DNA of 25,312 nt from JAZNGX01 sp045576675 (GCA_045576675.1 JAZNGX010000110.1:1-25312); one strand, 5' to 3'; counted from the stretch's first letter, positions 1-6,647 are shown. Notes: generated by a model not told the origin, from the sequence alone. Program-made: numbers and translations.

Positions 1-229
1 CCGTGTCAACCGTTGTATAAGGCTCTAAAACGCCCTCTGAACGCTTTACACGCTTTGTTATGTAGTTGTATTCCTTATCTGCTAAAATGTCATATACAGC
101 CGTTTTATTGCCCTCTCGGACTATTTCAACACTATCACTTTTATATAGTGTTTTCGGAGTATTTCCGCACCCTGCAAATAGCATCAAACACATAGACAAA
201 AGCAACACAAAAGCAACTTTATTCTTCAA
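1..229 (-). CDS. Putative lipoprotein of the mobile element, C-terminus cut by window edge
   Basis: Reading leftwards from a TTG at 229-227, an open frame of 76 codons runs off the window. It starts M-K-N-K, then a hydrophobic stretch of about 14 residues ending in the lipobox L-F-A-G-C, so the product should be a lipid-anchored surface protein with Cys21 acylated. The mature part (TPKTLYKSDSVEIVREGNKT...) is hydrophilic and I do not recognise a domain. The TTG start is chosen because a stop codon (TGA, 238-236) lies just upstream in frame and AAGGGAG sits 9-10 bases before it. The start overlaps the end of the preceding 49-aa gene by 11 bases, so the two are probably translationally coupled. 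Its function in the element is unknown. Confidence 0.7.
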   Translation of the reverse strand, partial: MKNKVAFVLLLSMCLMLFAGCGNTPKTLYKSDSVEIVREGNKTAVYDILADKEYNYITKRVKRSEGVLEPYTTVDT

Positions 230-368
230 CTGCGTTCACTCCCTTTTTAAGTTCTCGGATTTCAGCCTTTAACTTTTTAATTTCTTTACGCATTGCGACT
301 TTATCATTGATTAAGTCTTTTATTTTCTCATTGAGTAAGTCAATAAGCATAGCGTTATAGTCCGTCAA
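219..368 (-). CDS. 49-aa coiled-coil micro-protein of the mobile element
   Basis: A TTG start at 368-366 is preceded by GGGGGTG at good spacing and opens a 49-codon frame ending in TAA at 221-219. The product is strongly charged and helical, with a Lys/Glu/Leu pattern (MRKEIKKLKAEIRELKKG) typical of a short coiled coil. There is no signal peptide or membrane segment. It begins inside the end of the 45-aa gene upstream and its tail overlaps the start of the lipoprotein gene downstream, so three genes are read in one overlapping series. I do not recognise a family. The main support is the two ribosome-binding sites and tight overlaps rather than homology. Confidence 0.55.
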   Translation of the reverse strand: MTDYNAMLIDLLNEKIKDLINDKVAMRKEIKKLKAEIRELKKGVNAVEE

Positions 369-492
369 AATATTCACCCCCTTTTATTTTTTCAAGTTCT
401 TTTATTAGTTTCTTTATACGCCTGCAGTCTTTTTCTAAATTGTGCAGTTTTGCATATAACTTTTCTAACATTTCATCAATGTATTTTGTCAA
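355..492 (-). CDS. 45-aa coiled-coil micro-protein of the mobile element
   Basis: The frame opens at a TTG (492-490), seven bases after the clear ribosome-binding site AGGAGTG, and ends with TAA at 357-355. The 45 residues (MTKYIDEMLEKLYAKLHNLEKD...) form an amphipathic, highly charged helix, likely a coiled coil with one Cys in the middle. It is the first gene after the primase-helicase gene and its adjoining origin-like repeats. It overlaps the next micro-gene by 14 bases. No known family is recognised. A role as a small adaptor in replication or element control is possible but not shown by the sequence. Confidence 0.6.
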   Translation of the reverse strand: MTKYIDEMLEKLYAKLHNLEKDCRRIKKLIKELEKIKGGEYFDGL

Positions 493-515
493 AAAATCAC
501 TCCTGTTTTTGTATC

Positions 516-598
516 TGTGCAAAATGTGCTTTTTTTATGTAAAGTATCTCTATTTGATATAATAGAGTAGTTCACATATTTTTTGCACAAATTGCACA
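516..598. other. Candidate replication origin: inverted TGTGC doublets flanking AT-rich DNA
   Basis: TGTGCAAAATGTGC at 516-529 is matched by GCACAAATTGCACA at 585-598, whose complement TGTGCAATTTGTGC is identical in 12 of 14 positions. Each half is itself a direct doublet of TGTGC nine bases apart. The 55 bases between are almost entirely A and T and contain a small inverted repeat (CTCTAT...ATAGAG, 548-567). The set begins 8 bases past the stop of the primase-helicase gene. Iterons flanking an AT-rich stretch next to the rep gene are the known design of SaPI origins. The origin role here is inferred, with no experimental or homology support. Confidence 0.5.
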
Positions 599-605
599 TT
601 TACAG

Positions 606-2993
606 TTAATCATAATAATTTCGGTCAGATTTACGGCTTGAATATGAATAATAAGGCGGTCTTTCCTCGATTTCGTCCCGAATAAGAACATAATCTTTTA
701 TAACATTGCGGACGGTAACACCGTTGATTGTTCCGCTCGGTGCAAAGATGTTCTTGCCCCTTAATTCATCAAAGAAATTGCCTTTATTTTCTACACCAAA
801 ACCATTATTTGAACACCATTCTTTATATTTGATATAAACATCAAGGGCTTTTGTGTTAGTGTTTGCCTGCTGTTCCAAACATTCCGCTATAAAATTACCG
901 ATTTTGTCGCTGTTCGTCCTGTATTCATCGGTGGCGGTGGTAACTGCCTGCGGTGGCTTTGCTCCGTCTTTGTAGTAGAGTTTCAACCCCTCAATACACC
1001 AATTAAGAATACCGCTCAAATTTTCCGTTTTTATCAACTTGTTTTTAAGGTTTTTATCCTGTTCGTGAGGCTCAAAATGTCGGTCGAATGTAATTACATT
1101 GATACGCCCACTTGTAAACAGGGTATCGTCTGTAATAAGCGGTAAAAAGTTAGTGTTTATAAATAACTTAAAGCGTGGTATAAACTCAAATTCTCGCTCG
1201 TGCAAGTGCCTTGCTGTGATACTATCACGCCCCAAAAGATTTTTTAGTAAGCCTACATCAAATATCATTCTTTTAGGTGGCTCGGAAGCGTTCAGAAAAC
1301 GGCAACCGTCAAGCCGTGCAATATCTCCGCTCGCTTGTCTGCTGTCCTTGTTTTGCTTTTGTGCAAGTGTTTGAGGTTGCATACTCATTCCGTAGCCTGC
1401 CGTATTGCCTAACATATAAAGCAATGTTTCAATGAGTGTAGATTTGCCGTTTCTCGTAGTTGCACCGTACAAAATAAAGCAAGTTTCAAGATTAGTGTCA
1501 GCGGTCAGCGAATACCCTAAAATCTTTTGCAGATATTCTGTTTTATCGGTATCGCCCTGCATAACCTCATTTATAAACTTTTCCCATTCTTCCGATTTTG
1601 CGGACGGATCATATATAACATTGCTGATTTTTGATAATAAATCATTTGAATTATGAGGCGTAAAATCAAAAGTTTTCAGATTAAGAGTGCCATTTTGACA
1701 GTTAAATAAATCAAGGTTTTTGTCAAAGTCTGATTGCGTTACAAAGTGAATATCCCTGCTGTCTTTTACCATTGTTTCACGGAAGCGGAGCTGTCCCAAC
1801 TTTGAAACATAATCAATGTAGTTTTGTTTCTGCTTTTCATCTTCAATGGTAGTAGCATAAATAAGCAAACCGTCAGCAAGTTCCTTTGCCTTGTTCAGAG
1901 TCCGCATACTGCCCTCGTCCCTCGTCCATACTTTGCCGTTATAAAAATACCATTCTTTAGCGGTGGCGTTGTATCTGCAAGTGTCTTTGAAAACCTCTGC
2001 AAATAATGCTCCAAAACCTTTATCATCAAGGGAATATTTGCGGTAAGCGTCTAACTCTATGAGTTTTGATACTATGCCCTCATTAGCCTTTATTTTGGCT
2101 TTTATGGCGTATTCTCTTTTGCTCGGTCTTGTTATGCCTGACAACTCATAAAGGCGGTCTATTGCCCCTTTTAAGTCTGTCTTTTCAACTGCTATTATGT
2201 AGTCAATAACACTACCGCCAACATTACCGCTCGCACCGAAACAGTTAAAAGTTTTTGTTTCGTGATAATAAACAAGGTCTTTTTTATGTCCGCATATTTC
2301 GCACCGCTCAAACATTGCACATTTTGAGTTATTAAAAACCGTTTTGCCGTTCCGCTCCTGTAGGTATCTGAAAAAGTCAAAATCTTCTTTTAATCGGTCA
2401 AGTTCTTCATTGCCTGTTTTGACTTGTTTCTGTTGCTGTGGCTCTTGCTGTTTCAAAACATTTTCAATGTCGATTGTAGCGGATAAATCGCATATAACTA
2501 CATCTTTATTTGTGCCGTAAAATATGCGGTCTGCATTAGTACAGGAAGTATCACTCTGCGGAAAGAGTTTTACAAGTGTTTGTGCAATTACTGCTCTCAA
2601 CGCTTGATTTGTTACAGTTTCATTCATTACAAAACAAAGTCTGTATTTTTCCTTTTGCTCCGAATGTGAAAAACTATAATAATAAAATGCAGGCGGTAAA
2701 TTGTATCTGTTGCAGATTTCAAGTGCATTGCTAACGGATAAAACAGGCTTGTCCGATTTGTCATTATCAATATCAACCATAAAAAGCCGTTGTTCTTTCC
2801 AATTTTCAGCCTTGCACCCTTTACCGTCCATTACAGCAGGGCTAATACTGTAACCTCTCTGAATGTATTTTATAAGCGTTTCAAGGTCTATGTCTTTGAT
2901 TGTATTTGCACCCTGTAAGCGTGGCTTTATAATTGAAATATGTTCTTTTGGCTTTTCCGTGTAGCCTTTTGTGTCAATGTGTATTTTTAGCAA
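606..2993 (-). CDS. Primase-helicase of the mobile element (AEP-like primase, zinc finger, D5/P4-type SF3 helicase)
   Basis: This 795-aa replication protein should prime and unwind the excised element. Visible parts: an N-terminal archaeo-eukaryotic-primase-like region (about 1-180) with F-M-V-D-I-D-N-D at 71-78 (acidic pair D74/D76) and a basic S-H-S-E-Q-K segment at 109-114; a zinc-finger-like stretch with C225, C231, C234, H236 and C251; then the D5_N-type linker (about 320-490) and an SF3 helicase with Walker A GATTRNGKST at 510-519, an acidic Walker-B-like FLNASE (566-571) and the sensor-like INTN (612-615). The length suits P4/D5-family primase-helicases. Its start overlaps the stop of the upstream winged-helix gene, indicating one operon. 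Origin-like repeats sit just after its stop. Confidence 0.88.
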   Translation of the reverse strand: MLKIHIDTKGYTEKPKEHISIIKPRLQGANTIKDIDLETLIKYIQRGYSISPAVMDGKGCKAENWKEQRLFMVDIDNDKSDKPVLSVSNALEICNRYNLPPAFYYYSFSHSEQKEKYRLCFVMNETVTNQALRAVIAQTLVKLFPQSDTSCTNADRIFYGTNKDVVICDLSATIDIENVLKQQEPQQQKQVKTGNEELDRLKEDFDFFRYLQERNGKTVFNNSKCAMFERCEICGHKKDLVYYHETKTFNCFGASGNVGGSVIDYIIAVEKTDLKGAIDRLYELSGITRPSKREYAIKAKIKANEGIVSKLIELDAYRKYSLDDKGFGALFAEVFKDTCRYNATAKEWYFYNGKVWTRDEGSMRTLNKAKELADGLLIYATTIEDEKQKQNYIDYVSKLGQLRFRETMVKDSRDIHFVTQSDFDKNLDLFNCQNGTLNLKTFDFTPHNSNDLLSKISNVIYDPSAKSEEWEKFINEVMQGDTDKTEYLQKILGYSLTADTNLETCFILYGATTRNGKSTLIETLLYMLGNTAGYGMSMQPQTLAQKQNKDSRQASGDIARLDGCRFLNASEPPKRMIFDVGLLKNLLGRDSITARHLHEREFEFIPRFKLFINTNFLPLITDDTLFTSGRINVITFDRHFEPHEQDKNLKNKLIKTENLSGILNWCIEGLKLYYKDGAKPPQAVTTATDEYRTNSDKIGNFIAECLEQQANTNTKALDVYIKYKEWCSNNGFGVENKGNFFDELRGKNIFAPSGTINGVTVRNVIKDYVLIRDEIEERPPYYSYSSRKSDRNYYD

Positions 2994-3292
2994 TTATCAC
3001 CACCGCCATTTTTTAGATATTCAACAGCGGGCTTCATAGCCTTTTGCATATCTTTTATACGCCCGTTCATCTGACGGACAAAACTCTTTATATCCTCATC
3101 GTCAGCAGGCAACCAAAAACCGCTTTGAGTATTACTACAAATAAGTTCCCCTTGCTTTCGTAGTGCATTTACCGTGATTGTTACATCTCGTTCATTCCAC
3201 CCCAAAAGCCTTGCAAGGTCTTTGGCGGTGATTGCGTTCTGCTCTCCGACAGATAAATAATCGGTTAATATAAGAGGTTTATTTTGCTTCAT
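2987..3292 (-). CDS. Small winged-helix DNA-binding protein of the mobile element
   Basis: The 101-aa product starts MKQNKPLILTD and contains a winged-helix pattern: ITAKDLARLLGWNERDVTITV (helix-turn-helix) followed by a wing-like ALRKQGELIC...SGFWLP. The rest is a charged helix ending at a GGGD-N-C tail. I chose the ATG at 3292 because AGGTG lies just before it; an in-frame GTG at 3304 would add four residues. It overlaps both neighbours, the XRE gene before it and the primase-helicase after it. Likely roles are excisionase-like or replication-control functions, inferred only from position and fold. Confidence 0.7.
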   Translation of the reverse strand: MKQNKPLILTDYLSVGEQNAITAKDLARLLGWNERDVTITVNALRKQGELICSNTQSGFWLPADDEDIKSFVRQMNGRIKDMQKAMKPAVEYLKNGGGDNC

Positions 3293-3482
3293 TCTGCACC
3301 TCACTTCCGAAAAGTTCCTGTTCGTCCATTTGCAAATAGTCCGCTATTGCCTTTTTGTACTTTGGATAAAATGGCATTTTACCATTTAAGGCATTATAAA
3401 GATAATGCGGTGCTATTCCTGCGTTTAATGCAAGTTGCAATTTTGACAGTTTCCTTTCCTCTAAAACTTTAAGTAGTTGCAT
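3279..3482 (-). CDS. Small XRE/Cro-like HTH regulator, first gene of the leftward operon
   Basis: The 67-aa protein is almost entirely one helix-turn-helix domain: LSKLQLALNAGIAPHYLYNALNG fits the helix 2-turn-helix 3 region of XRE-family proteins, followed by PKYKKAIADYLQM. The ATG at 3482 is preceded by AAAGGAAC at suitable spacing. It is divergently transcribed from the 283-aa repressor across a 172-bp control region. That position corresponds to cro in phages or str in SaPIs, so it probably opposes the repressor or switches on the replication operon. The assignment is from fold and position only. Confidence 0.75.
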   Translation of the reverse strand: MQLLKVLEERKLSKLQLALNAGIAPHYLYNALNGKMPFYPKYKKAIADYLQMDEQELFGSEVQNEAK

Positions 3483-3528
3483 TTTGTTTAGTTCCTTTCA
3501 AAAAAACAGCCGTTTTCAAAAAATATTT

Positions 3529-3544
3529 AGTCAACGTCTTGACT
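3529..3544. promoter_or_regulatory. Inverted repeat overlapping the repressor -35 box (candidate operator)
   Basis: AGTCAA-CGTC-TTGACT is a 6-bp perfect inverted repeat with a 4-base centre. Its right half is the -35 hexamer of the rightward promoter, so a bound regulator would block RNA polymerase. Which of the two XRE proteins binds is not shown by the sequence. Confidence 0.4.
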
Positions 3545-3567
3545 ATGTATATATTATAGTGTATAAT
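3539..3567 (+). promoter_or_regulatory. Promoter of the repressor-integrase operon
   Basis: TTGACT (3539-3544), 17 bases, then TATAAT (3562-3567) is a near-consensus sigma-A promoter reading towards the repressor gene at 3655. On the other strand a TATAAT (+ strand 3553-3558) points leftwards to the XRE gene at 3482, so the two divergent promoters would overlap. The leftward -35 is poor and that promoter is less certain. Confidence 0.65.
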
Positions 3568-3590
3568 AGTCTTAAATAAAAGTAGATTAA

Positions 3591-3634
3591 GATAATAATC
3601 CACTTGTTAAAACAGTAAAAGGTTGATTATTATC
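3591..3634. repeat. 10-bp perfect inverted repeat in the repressor leader (candidate operator)
   Basis: GATAATAATC at 3591-3600 is exactly mirrored by GATTATTATC at 3625-3634. The centres are 34 bases apart, about three helical turns, and both lie between the rightward promoter and the repressor ribosome-binding site. This suits paired operator half-sites for autoregulation, though a weak AT-rich hairpin in the leader RNA is also possible. Confidence 0.4.
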
Positions 3635-3654
3635 CACAAAAGGAGTGATTTATT

Positions 3655-4506
3655 GTGTTTGATACAGCACGAAAAAAGTTAATTGCAACAAGAATTAAGG
3701 AATTAAGGAAAAGTAAAAACCTCTCACATCAAAGACTTGCAGAGGAATTGACAAACAAATACTCTATCAAGATTTCAAAAGATAGTTTATTGCAGTATGA
3801 AATAGATAACGAATATCACGCAAAATGGGATAAAGTCAAAGGTATGAATATTGAGTATCTATACTGCATTGCAGATTTTTTTGAAGTGTCAGCAGATTAT
3901 ATACTCGGTTTTACTGATAACCCTACCACCGACAAAGATTTAGACGCTGTTTCAAAATATATCGGTTTAGGTCAAGAAGCGGTCGAAAAACTTAATCGCT
4001 ATGCAAAAATGGATATAGACTATCCGAATTACACAAACGCTTTATCGCATTTGAATATGTTTATAAAAGAGGATAGTTTCTATATATTTGACTATTTAGA
4101 TAAATACATTCAAAGTATTTGTTTCTGCGGATTTCTTGAACAAGAATATCCAAAAGCCGATTTGTCAGCTCGTTCGTTAGGAATTGTTATAAATTCAAAG
4201 ACAGGTGAAATAAAACACCGTGATATATCGGAAGATGAAGAAGAAGCACGAAAAGACTATCTTGAAGAAGTGGAAGAAAAACAGCCCCTTTACCTTTACA
4301 CTTTGCAAAAAATGTTTATTGATTTTGTGGAGCAGTACGGAAAATTCAAAAAGGAAAACACAACAGCAGAGGAATTTTTCAAGCAGTTTTCAACCGCTGA
4401 AAGTTCCCGAAAAGCATTTTTTGAAAGTATAGATAATAGTTTAGATAGACTAAAAAATTCAATGGATAAATTTTCAAAGGTGGTGAAAGACGATGTCAGC
4501 ATATAA
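3655..4506 (+). CDS. XRE-family repressor of the mobile element
   Basis: The 283-aa protein has an N-terminal helix-turn-helix domain at about residues 8-68 (ATRIKELRKSKNLSHQRLAEEL..., ending in the common FFEVSADYILG motif). A long helical, acidic C-terminal region of about 215 residues follows. I see no S24/LexA-type Ser-Lys protease domain, so RecA-driven self-cleavage is unlikely. The GTG start at 3655 is 7 bases after AAAGGAGTG. It is divergent from the small XRE gene and its last 14 bases overlap the integrase start, so repressor and integrase form one operon. Position and design resemble the SaPI master repressor Stl, which is relieved by a helper-phage protein; that comparison is inference. 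Confidence 0.8.
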   Translation: MFDTARKKLIATRIKELRKSKNLSHQRLAEELTNKYSIKISKDSLLQYEIDNEYHAKWDKVKGMNIEYLYCIADFFEVSADYILGFTDNPTTDKDLDAVSKYIGLGQEAVEKLNRYAKMDIDYPNYTNALSHLNMFIKEDSFYIFDYLDKYIQSICFCGFLEQEYPKADLSARSLGIVINSKTGEIKHRDISEDEEEARKDYLEEVEEKQPLYLYTLQKMFIDFVEQYGKFKKENTTAEEFFKQFSTAESSRKAFFESIDNSLDRLKNSMDKFSKVVKDDVSI

Positions 4507-5554
4507 AAATGAGCGTGGTACTTGGAATGTAAAGTTTTACTATACCGATTGGACAGGCAAACGCAAACAAAAGAAAAAAGAGGGATTTGCAACAAAAAAA
4601 GAAGCCCAAACCTTTGAGGCGGACTTCCTTAATAAGTGCAAAACATCTGTTGATATTACTTTCGCAAATTTAGTTAAAAACTATATGGAAGATTGCAGGG
4701 TGCATTTGAAGCCTACTACATTAGCAAACAAAGAACACCTTATATCAACAAAGTTATTGCCCTATTTCGCTGATATGCGTATATGTGATATTGATATATC
4801 TACCGTGAGAAAATGGCAAAATGAATTGATTTCGCACGAAAACGGCTATGCTCCAACATACTTGAAAACCGTACATAATCAGTTATCAGCAATATTCAAT
4901 TTTGCGGTCAAATACTACAAACTACCGTCAAACCCTGCCTCTGCCTGTGGCTCTATGGGAAAGAAAAAAGCGGAAAGTATGCAGTTTTGGACAAAAGAAG
5001 AATTTGACTCTTTTATAAAATGCGTATCAGATAAACCGCTTTCAAAAGTTGTATTTCACCTTTTCTTTTATAGCGGTATGCGTGAGGGTGAGTTATTGGC
5101 TCTCACTCTGAACGATTTTGATTTTGATAATAATACTGTCAGCATTACAAAGAATTACGCACGGCTCGGATATGAAGAAATAATACAAGCACCCAAAACA
5201 CCGAAAAGCAAACGAACAATAACCCTGCCTGCTGAAATAATGGAAATGGTAAAAGAATATAGTTCTATGCTCTATGACTACAAACCAACGGACAGGCTAT
5301 TTCTAACAAGCAAGCAAAGTTTAACAAGAGAAATGATTAGAGGTTGCACCGCTTCGGGCGTGAAAAGAATACGCATACACGATTTAAGACACTCTCACGC
5401 ATCGTTGCTCATTGAGTTAGGTTTTGCCCCTCTGTTAATCTCTGAACGGCTCGGACACGAAAACATAGAAACAACTCTGAACACATACTCTCACCTATAC
5501 CCGAATAAGCACGGAGAAGTAGCAGAAATATTGTCAAAATTGATACAAAATTAA
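4493..5554 (+). CDS. int: Tyrosine-type site-specific integrase
   Basis: The 353-aa recombinase should insert and excise the element. The N-terminus (about 1-50) looks like an arm-DNA-binding domain (WNVKFYYTDWTGKRKQKKKEG), followed by a SAM-like core-binding domain (55-150) and the catalytic domain. Active-site residues are visible: R197 in GMREGE, a Lys in the KTPKSKR turn (235-240), H296 and R299 in HDLRH, H322 in LGHENIETT, and the nucleophile Y332 in NTYSHL. Length and order fit the Tn916/phage-type integrases of Firmicutes. AAGGTGG precedes the ATG, which lies inside the repressor gene end. Its stop is 83 bases from the guaA stop, as expected for an integrase next to its own att site. 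Confidence 0.93.
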   Translation: MSAYKNERGTWNVKFYYTDWTGKRKQKKKEGFATKKEAQTFEADFLNKCKTSVDITFANLVKNYMEDCRVHLKPTTLANKEHLISTKLLPYFADMRICDIDISTVRKWQNELISHENGYAPTYLKTVHNQLSAIFNFAVKYYKLPSNPASACGSMGKKKAESMQFWTKEEFDSFIKCVSDKPLSKVVFHLFFYSGMREGELLALTLNDFDFDNNTVSITKNYARLGYEEIIQAPKTPKSKRTITLPAEIMEMVKEYSSMLYDYKPTDRLFLTSKQSLTREMIRGCTASGVKRIRIHDLRHSHASLLIELGFAPLLISERLGHENIETTLNTYSHLYPNKHGEVAEILSKLIQN

Positions 5555-5558
5555 AAAT

Positions 5559-5579
5559 TTAGTACGATATTAGTACGAT
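5559..5579. repeat. Tandem TTAGTACGAT repeat next to the integrase (candidate arm-type or core site)
   Basis: TTAGTACGAT occurs at 5559-5568 and again at 5570-5579, eleven bases apart, i.e. one helical turn. It begins four bases past the integrase stop and lies within 60 bases of guaA. Short repeats at element ends are often integrase arm-binding sites; that role is inferred. Confidence 0.4.
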
Positions 5580-5593
5580 TAGAAAATAAAAAG

Positions 5594-5627
5594 TCCCGAA
5601 AACCCTTGTAAATAAAGGCTTTCGGGA
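5594..5627 (-). terminator. Hairpin terminator between int and guaA
   Basis: TCCCGAAA...TTTCGGGA pairs over eight bases plus an inner CC/GG across an 11-base loop. Read leftwards (after guaA) it is followed by a T-rich run (CTTTTTTATTTT), a good intrinsic terminator. Read rightwards (after int) the tail TTTCTTGTTATT is weaker, so it may act in both directions. Confidence 0.75.
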
Positions 5628-5665
5628 TTTCTTGTTATTATTCCCACTCGATTGTGCCGATAGGC
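5628..5665. other. Probable attachment site: guaA 3' end (one element/chromosome junction)
   Basis: The element ends where guaA ends, and the conserved guaA C-terminus (T-I-E-W-E-stop) is intact. The expected att core is therefore the last 20-30 bases of guaA, around the complement of ATTCCCACTCGATTGTGCC at 5640-5658. The matching second copy would lie left of position 1 and cannot be seen, so exact limits are unknown. Confidence 0.45.
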
Positions 5666-6618
5666 TTTGGTGTAAGGTCGTACAAAACCCTGTTGATTCC
5701 GTCTACTTCTGTGGTAATTCTATTTGTAATGCGATGGAGGAGTGAGTATGGGATTTCTTCGATTGTAGCACTCATTGCATCTGTTGTATTGACAGCACGG
5801 ATAATTGCCGGCCAGCCCTCGTAACGCTTATCGTTTTTAACGCCAACACTCTTCATATCAGGAACAGCTATAAAATATTGCCATACCTTACCTGCAAGAC
5901 CTGCGTTATCGAACTCTTCACGGAGAATTGCATCAGCCTCTCTTAATGCATTAAGTCTGTCACGTGTGATTGCACCAAGGCAACGTACACCAAGACCGGG
6001 ACCGGGGAATGGCTGACGATCTACCATTGATGATGGAAGTCCTAATGCCTTACCAACAACACGAACCTCATCCTTATAAAGTAGCTTAACGGGCTCAACA
6101 AGCTCAAACTGCATATCTTCGGGAAGTCCTCCAACGTTATGATGAGCTTTTACACCGTCACTTTCAAGAATATCAGGGTAAATTGTACCTTGAGCAAGAA
6201 ATTCTATACCTTCAATTTTGCGTGCCTCTTCTTCGAACACACGAATAAATTCGCCACCGATAATTTTACGCTTGGTTTCAGGAGCATCAACACCTGCAAG
6301 TTTGTCTAAAAATCTGTCTGTAGCATCTATATATACAAGATTTGCGTTAAGCTGGTTCTGGAAAATTTCAACAACCTGCTCACTTTCACCTTTTCTCATC
6401 AAACCGTGGTTTACGTGAACACAAACTAGCTGGCTACCGATTGCCTTTACAAGCAAAGCTGCAACAACAGAAGAATCAACACCGCCTGACAGTGCCAGCA
6501 ATACCTTTTTGTCACCTACCTGTTTTTTTACAAGTTCGATTTGTTCATCTATAAATTTTTCTGCAAGAGCGGAAGTAGTAATACGCTCCATTGTTTCAGG
6601 TCTTTTGTTAGTATCCAT
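5638..6618 (-). CDS. guaA: GMP synthetase, stand-alone ATP-pyrophosphatase/dimerisation subunit
   Basis: The enzyme converts XMP to GMP using ATP and ammonia, the last step of guanine nucleotide synthesis in the cytoplasm. The 326-aa product holds the N-type ATP-pyrophosphatase domain with the P-loop SGGVDSSV (44-51), HVNHGLM, and the C-terminal domain with RQPFPGPGLGVR and the conserved ending IGTIEWE. Usual bacterial GuaA is about 510-525 aa with an N-terminal glutaminase; that domain is absent here. The start is real: GGGAGG lies 5 bases before the ATG and a consensus promoter lies just upstream, with ddh only 61 bases away. It thus resembles the archaeal GuaAb subunit and needs either a separate glutaminase or free ammonia. 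The 3' end is the element's probable integration site. Confidence 0.93.
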   Translation of the reverse strand: MDTNKRPETMERITTSALAEKFIDEQIELVKKQVGDKKVLLALSGGVDSSVVAALLVKAIGSQLVCVHVNHGLMRKGESEQVVEIFQNQLNANLVYIDATDRFLDKLAGVDAPETKRKIIGGEFIRVFEEEARKIEGIEFLAQGTIYPDILESDGVKAHHNVGGLPEDMQFELVEPVKLLYKDEVRVVGKALGLPSSMVDRQPFPGPGLGVRCLGAITRDRLNALREADAILREEFDNAGLAGKVWQYFIAVPDMKSVGVKNDKRYEGWPAIIRAVNTTDAMSATIEEIPYSLLHRITNRITTEVDGINRVLYDLTPKPIGTIEWE

Positions 6619-6647
6619 AACGTCCTCCCAAAATAGTTTATTTAAAT

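Larger units (their letters stand above)
1..5637. mobile_element. Integrated mobile element (PICI/satellite-like or small integrative element), right-hand end; left end outside window
   Basis: The block holds a tyrosine integrase, an XRE repressor, a divergent small XRE protein, a winged-helix protein, a primase-helicase and several micro-genes, and it stops directly at the 3' end of guaA. The order integrase-repressor, divergent promoter, regulator, primase-helicase, origin-like repeats matches the general plan of Gram-positive phage-inducible chromosomal islands. SaPIbov1 is known to use the guaA 3' end as its attachment site. No structural phage, conjugation or cargo genes are visible, but the other end of the element is not in the window, so a small prophage, an ICE or an integrated plasmid cannot be excluded. 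The boundary at 5637 is inferred from guaA ending intact. Confidence 0.75.

Noticed and set aside
13..272. Plus-strand frames at the left edge
   Set aside because: The minus strand carries the lipoprotein and coiled-coil genes with good ribosome-binding sites; the plus frames are their antisense.
4220..4595. Short frames on both strands over the repressor-integrase junction
   Set aside because: They lie inside the two real overlapping genes, lack ribosome-binding sites and encode Lys- or Ser-rich shadow peptides.
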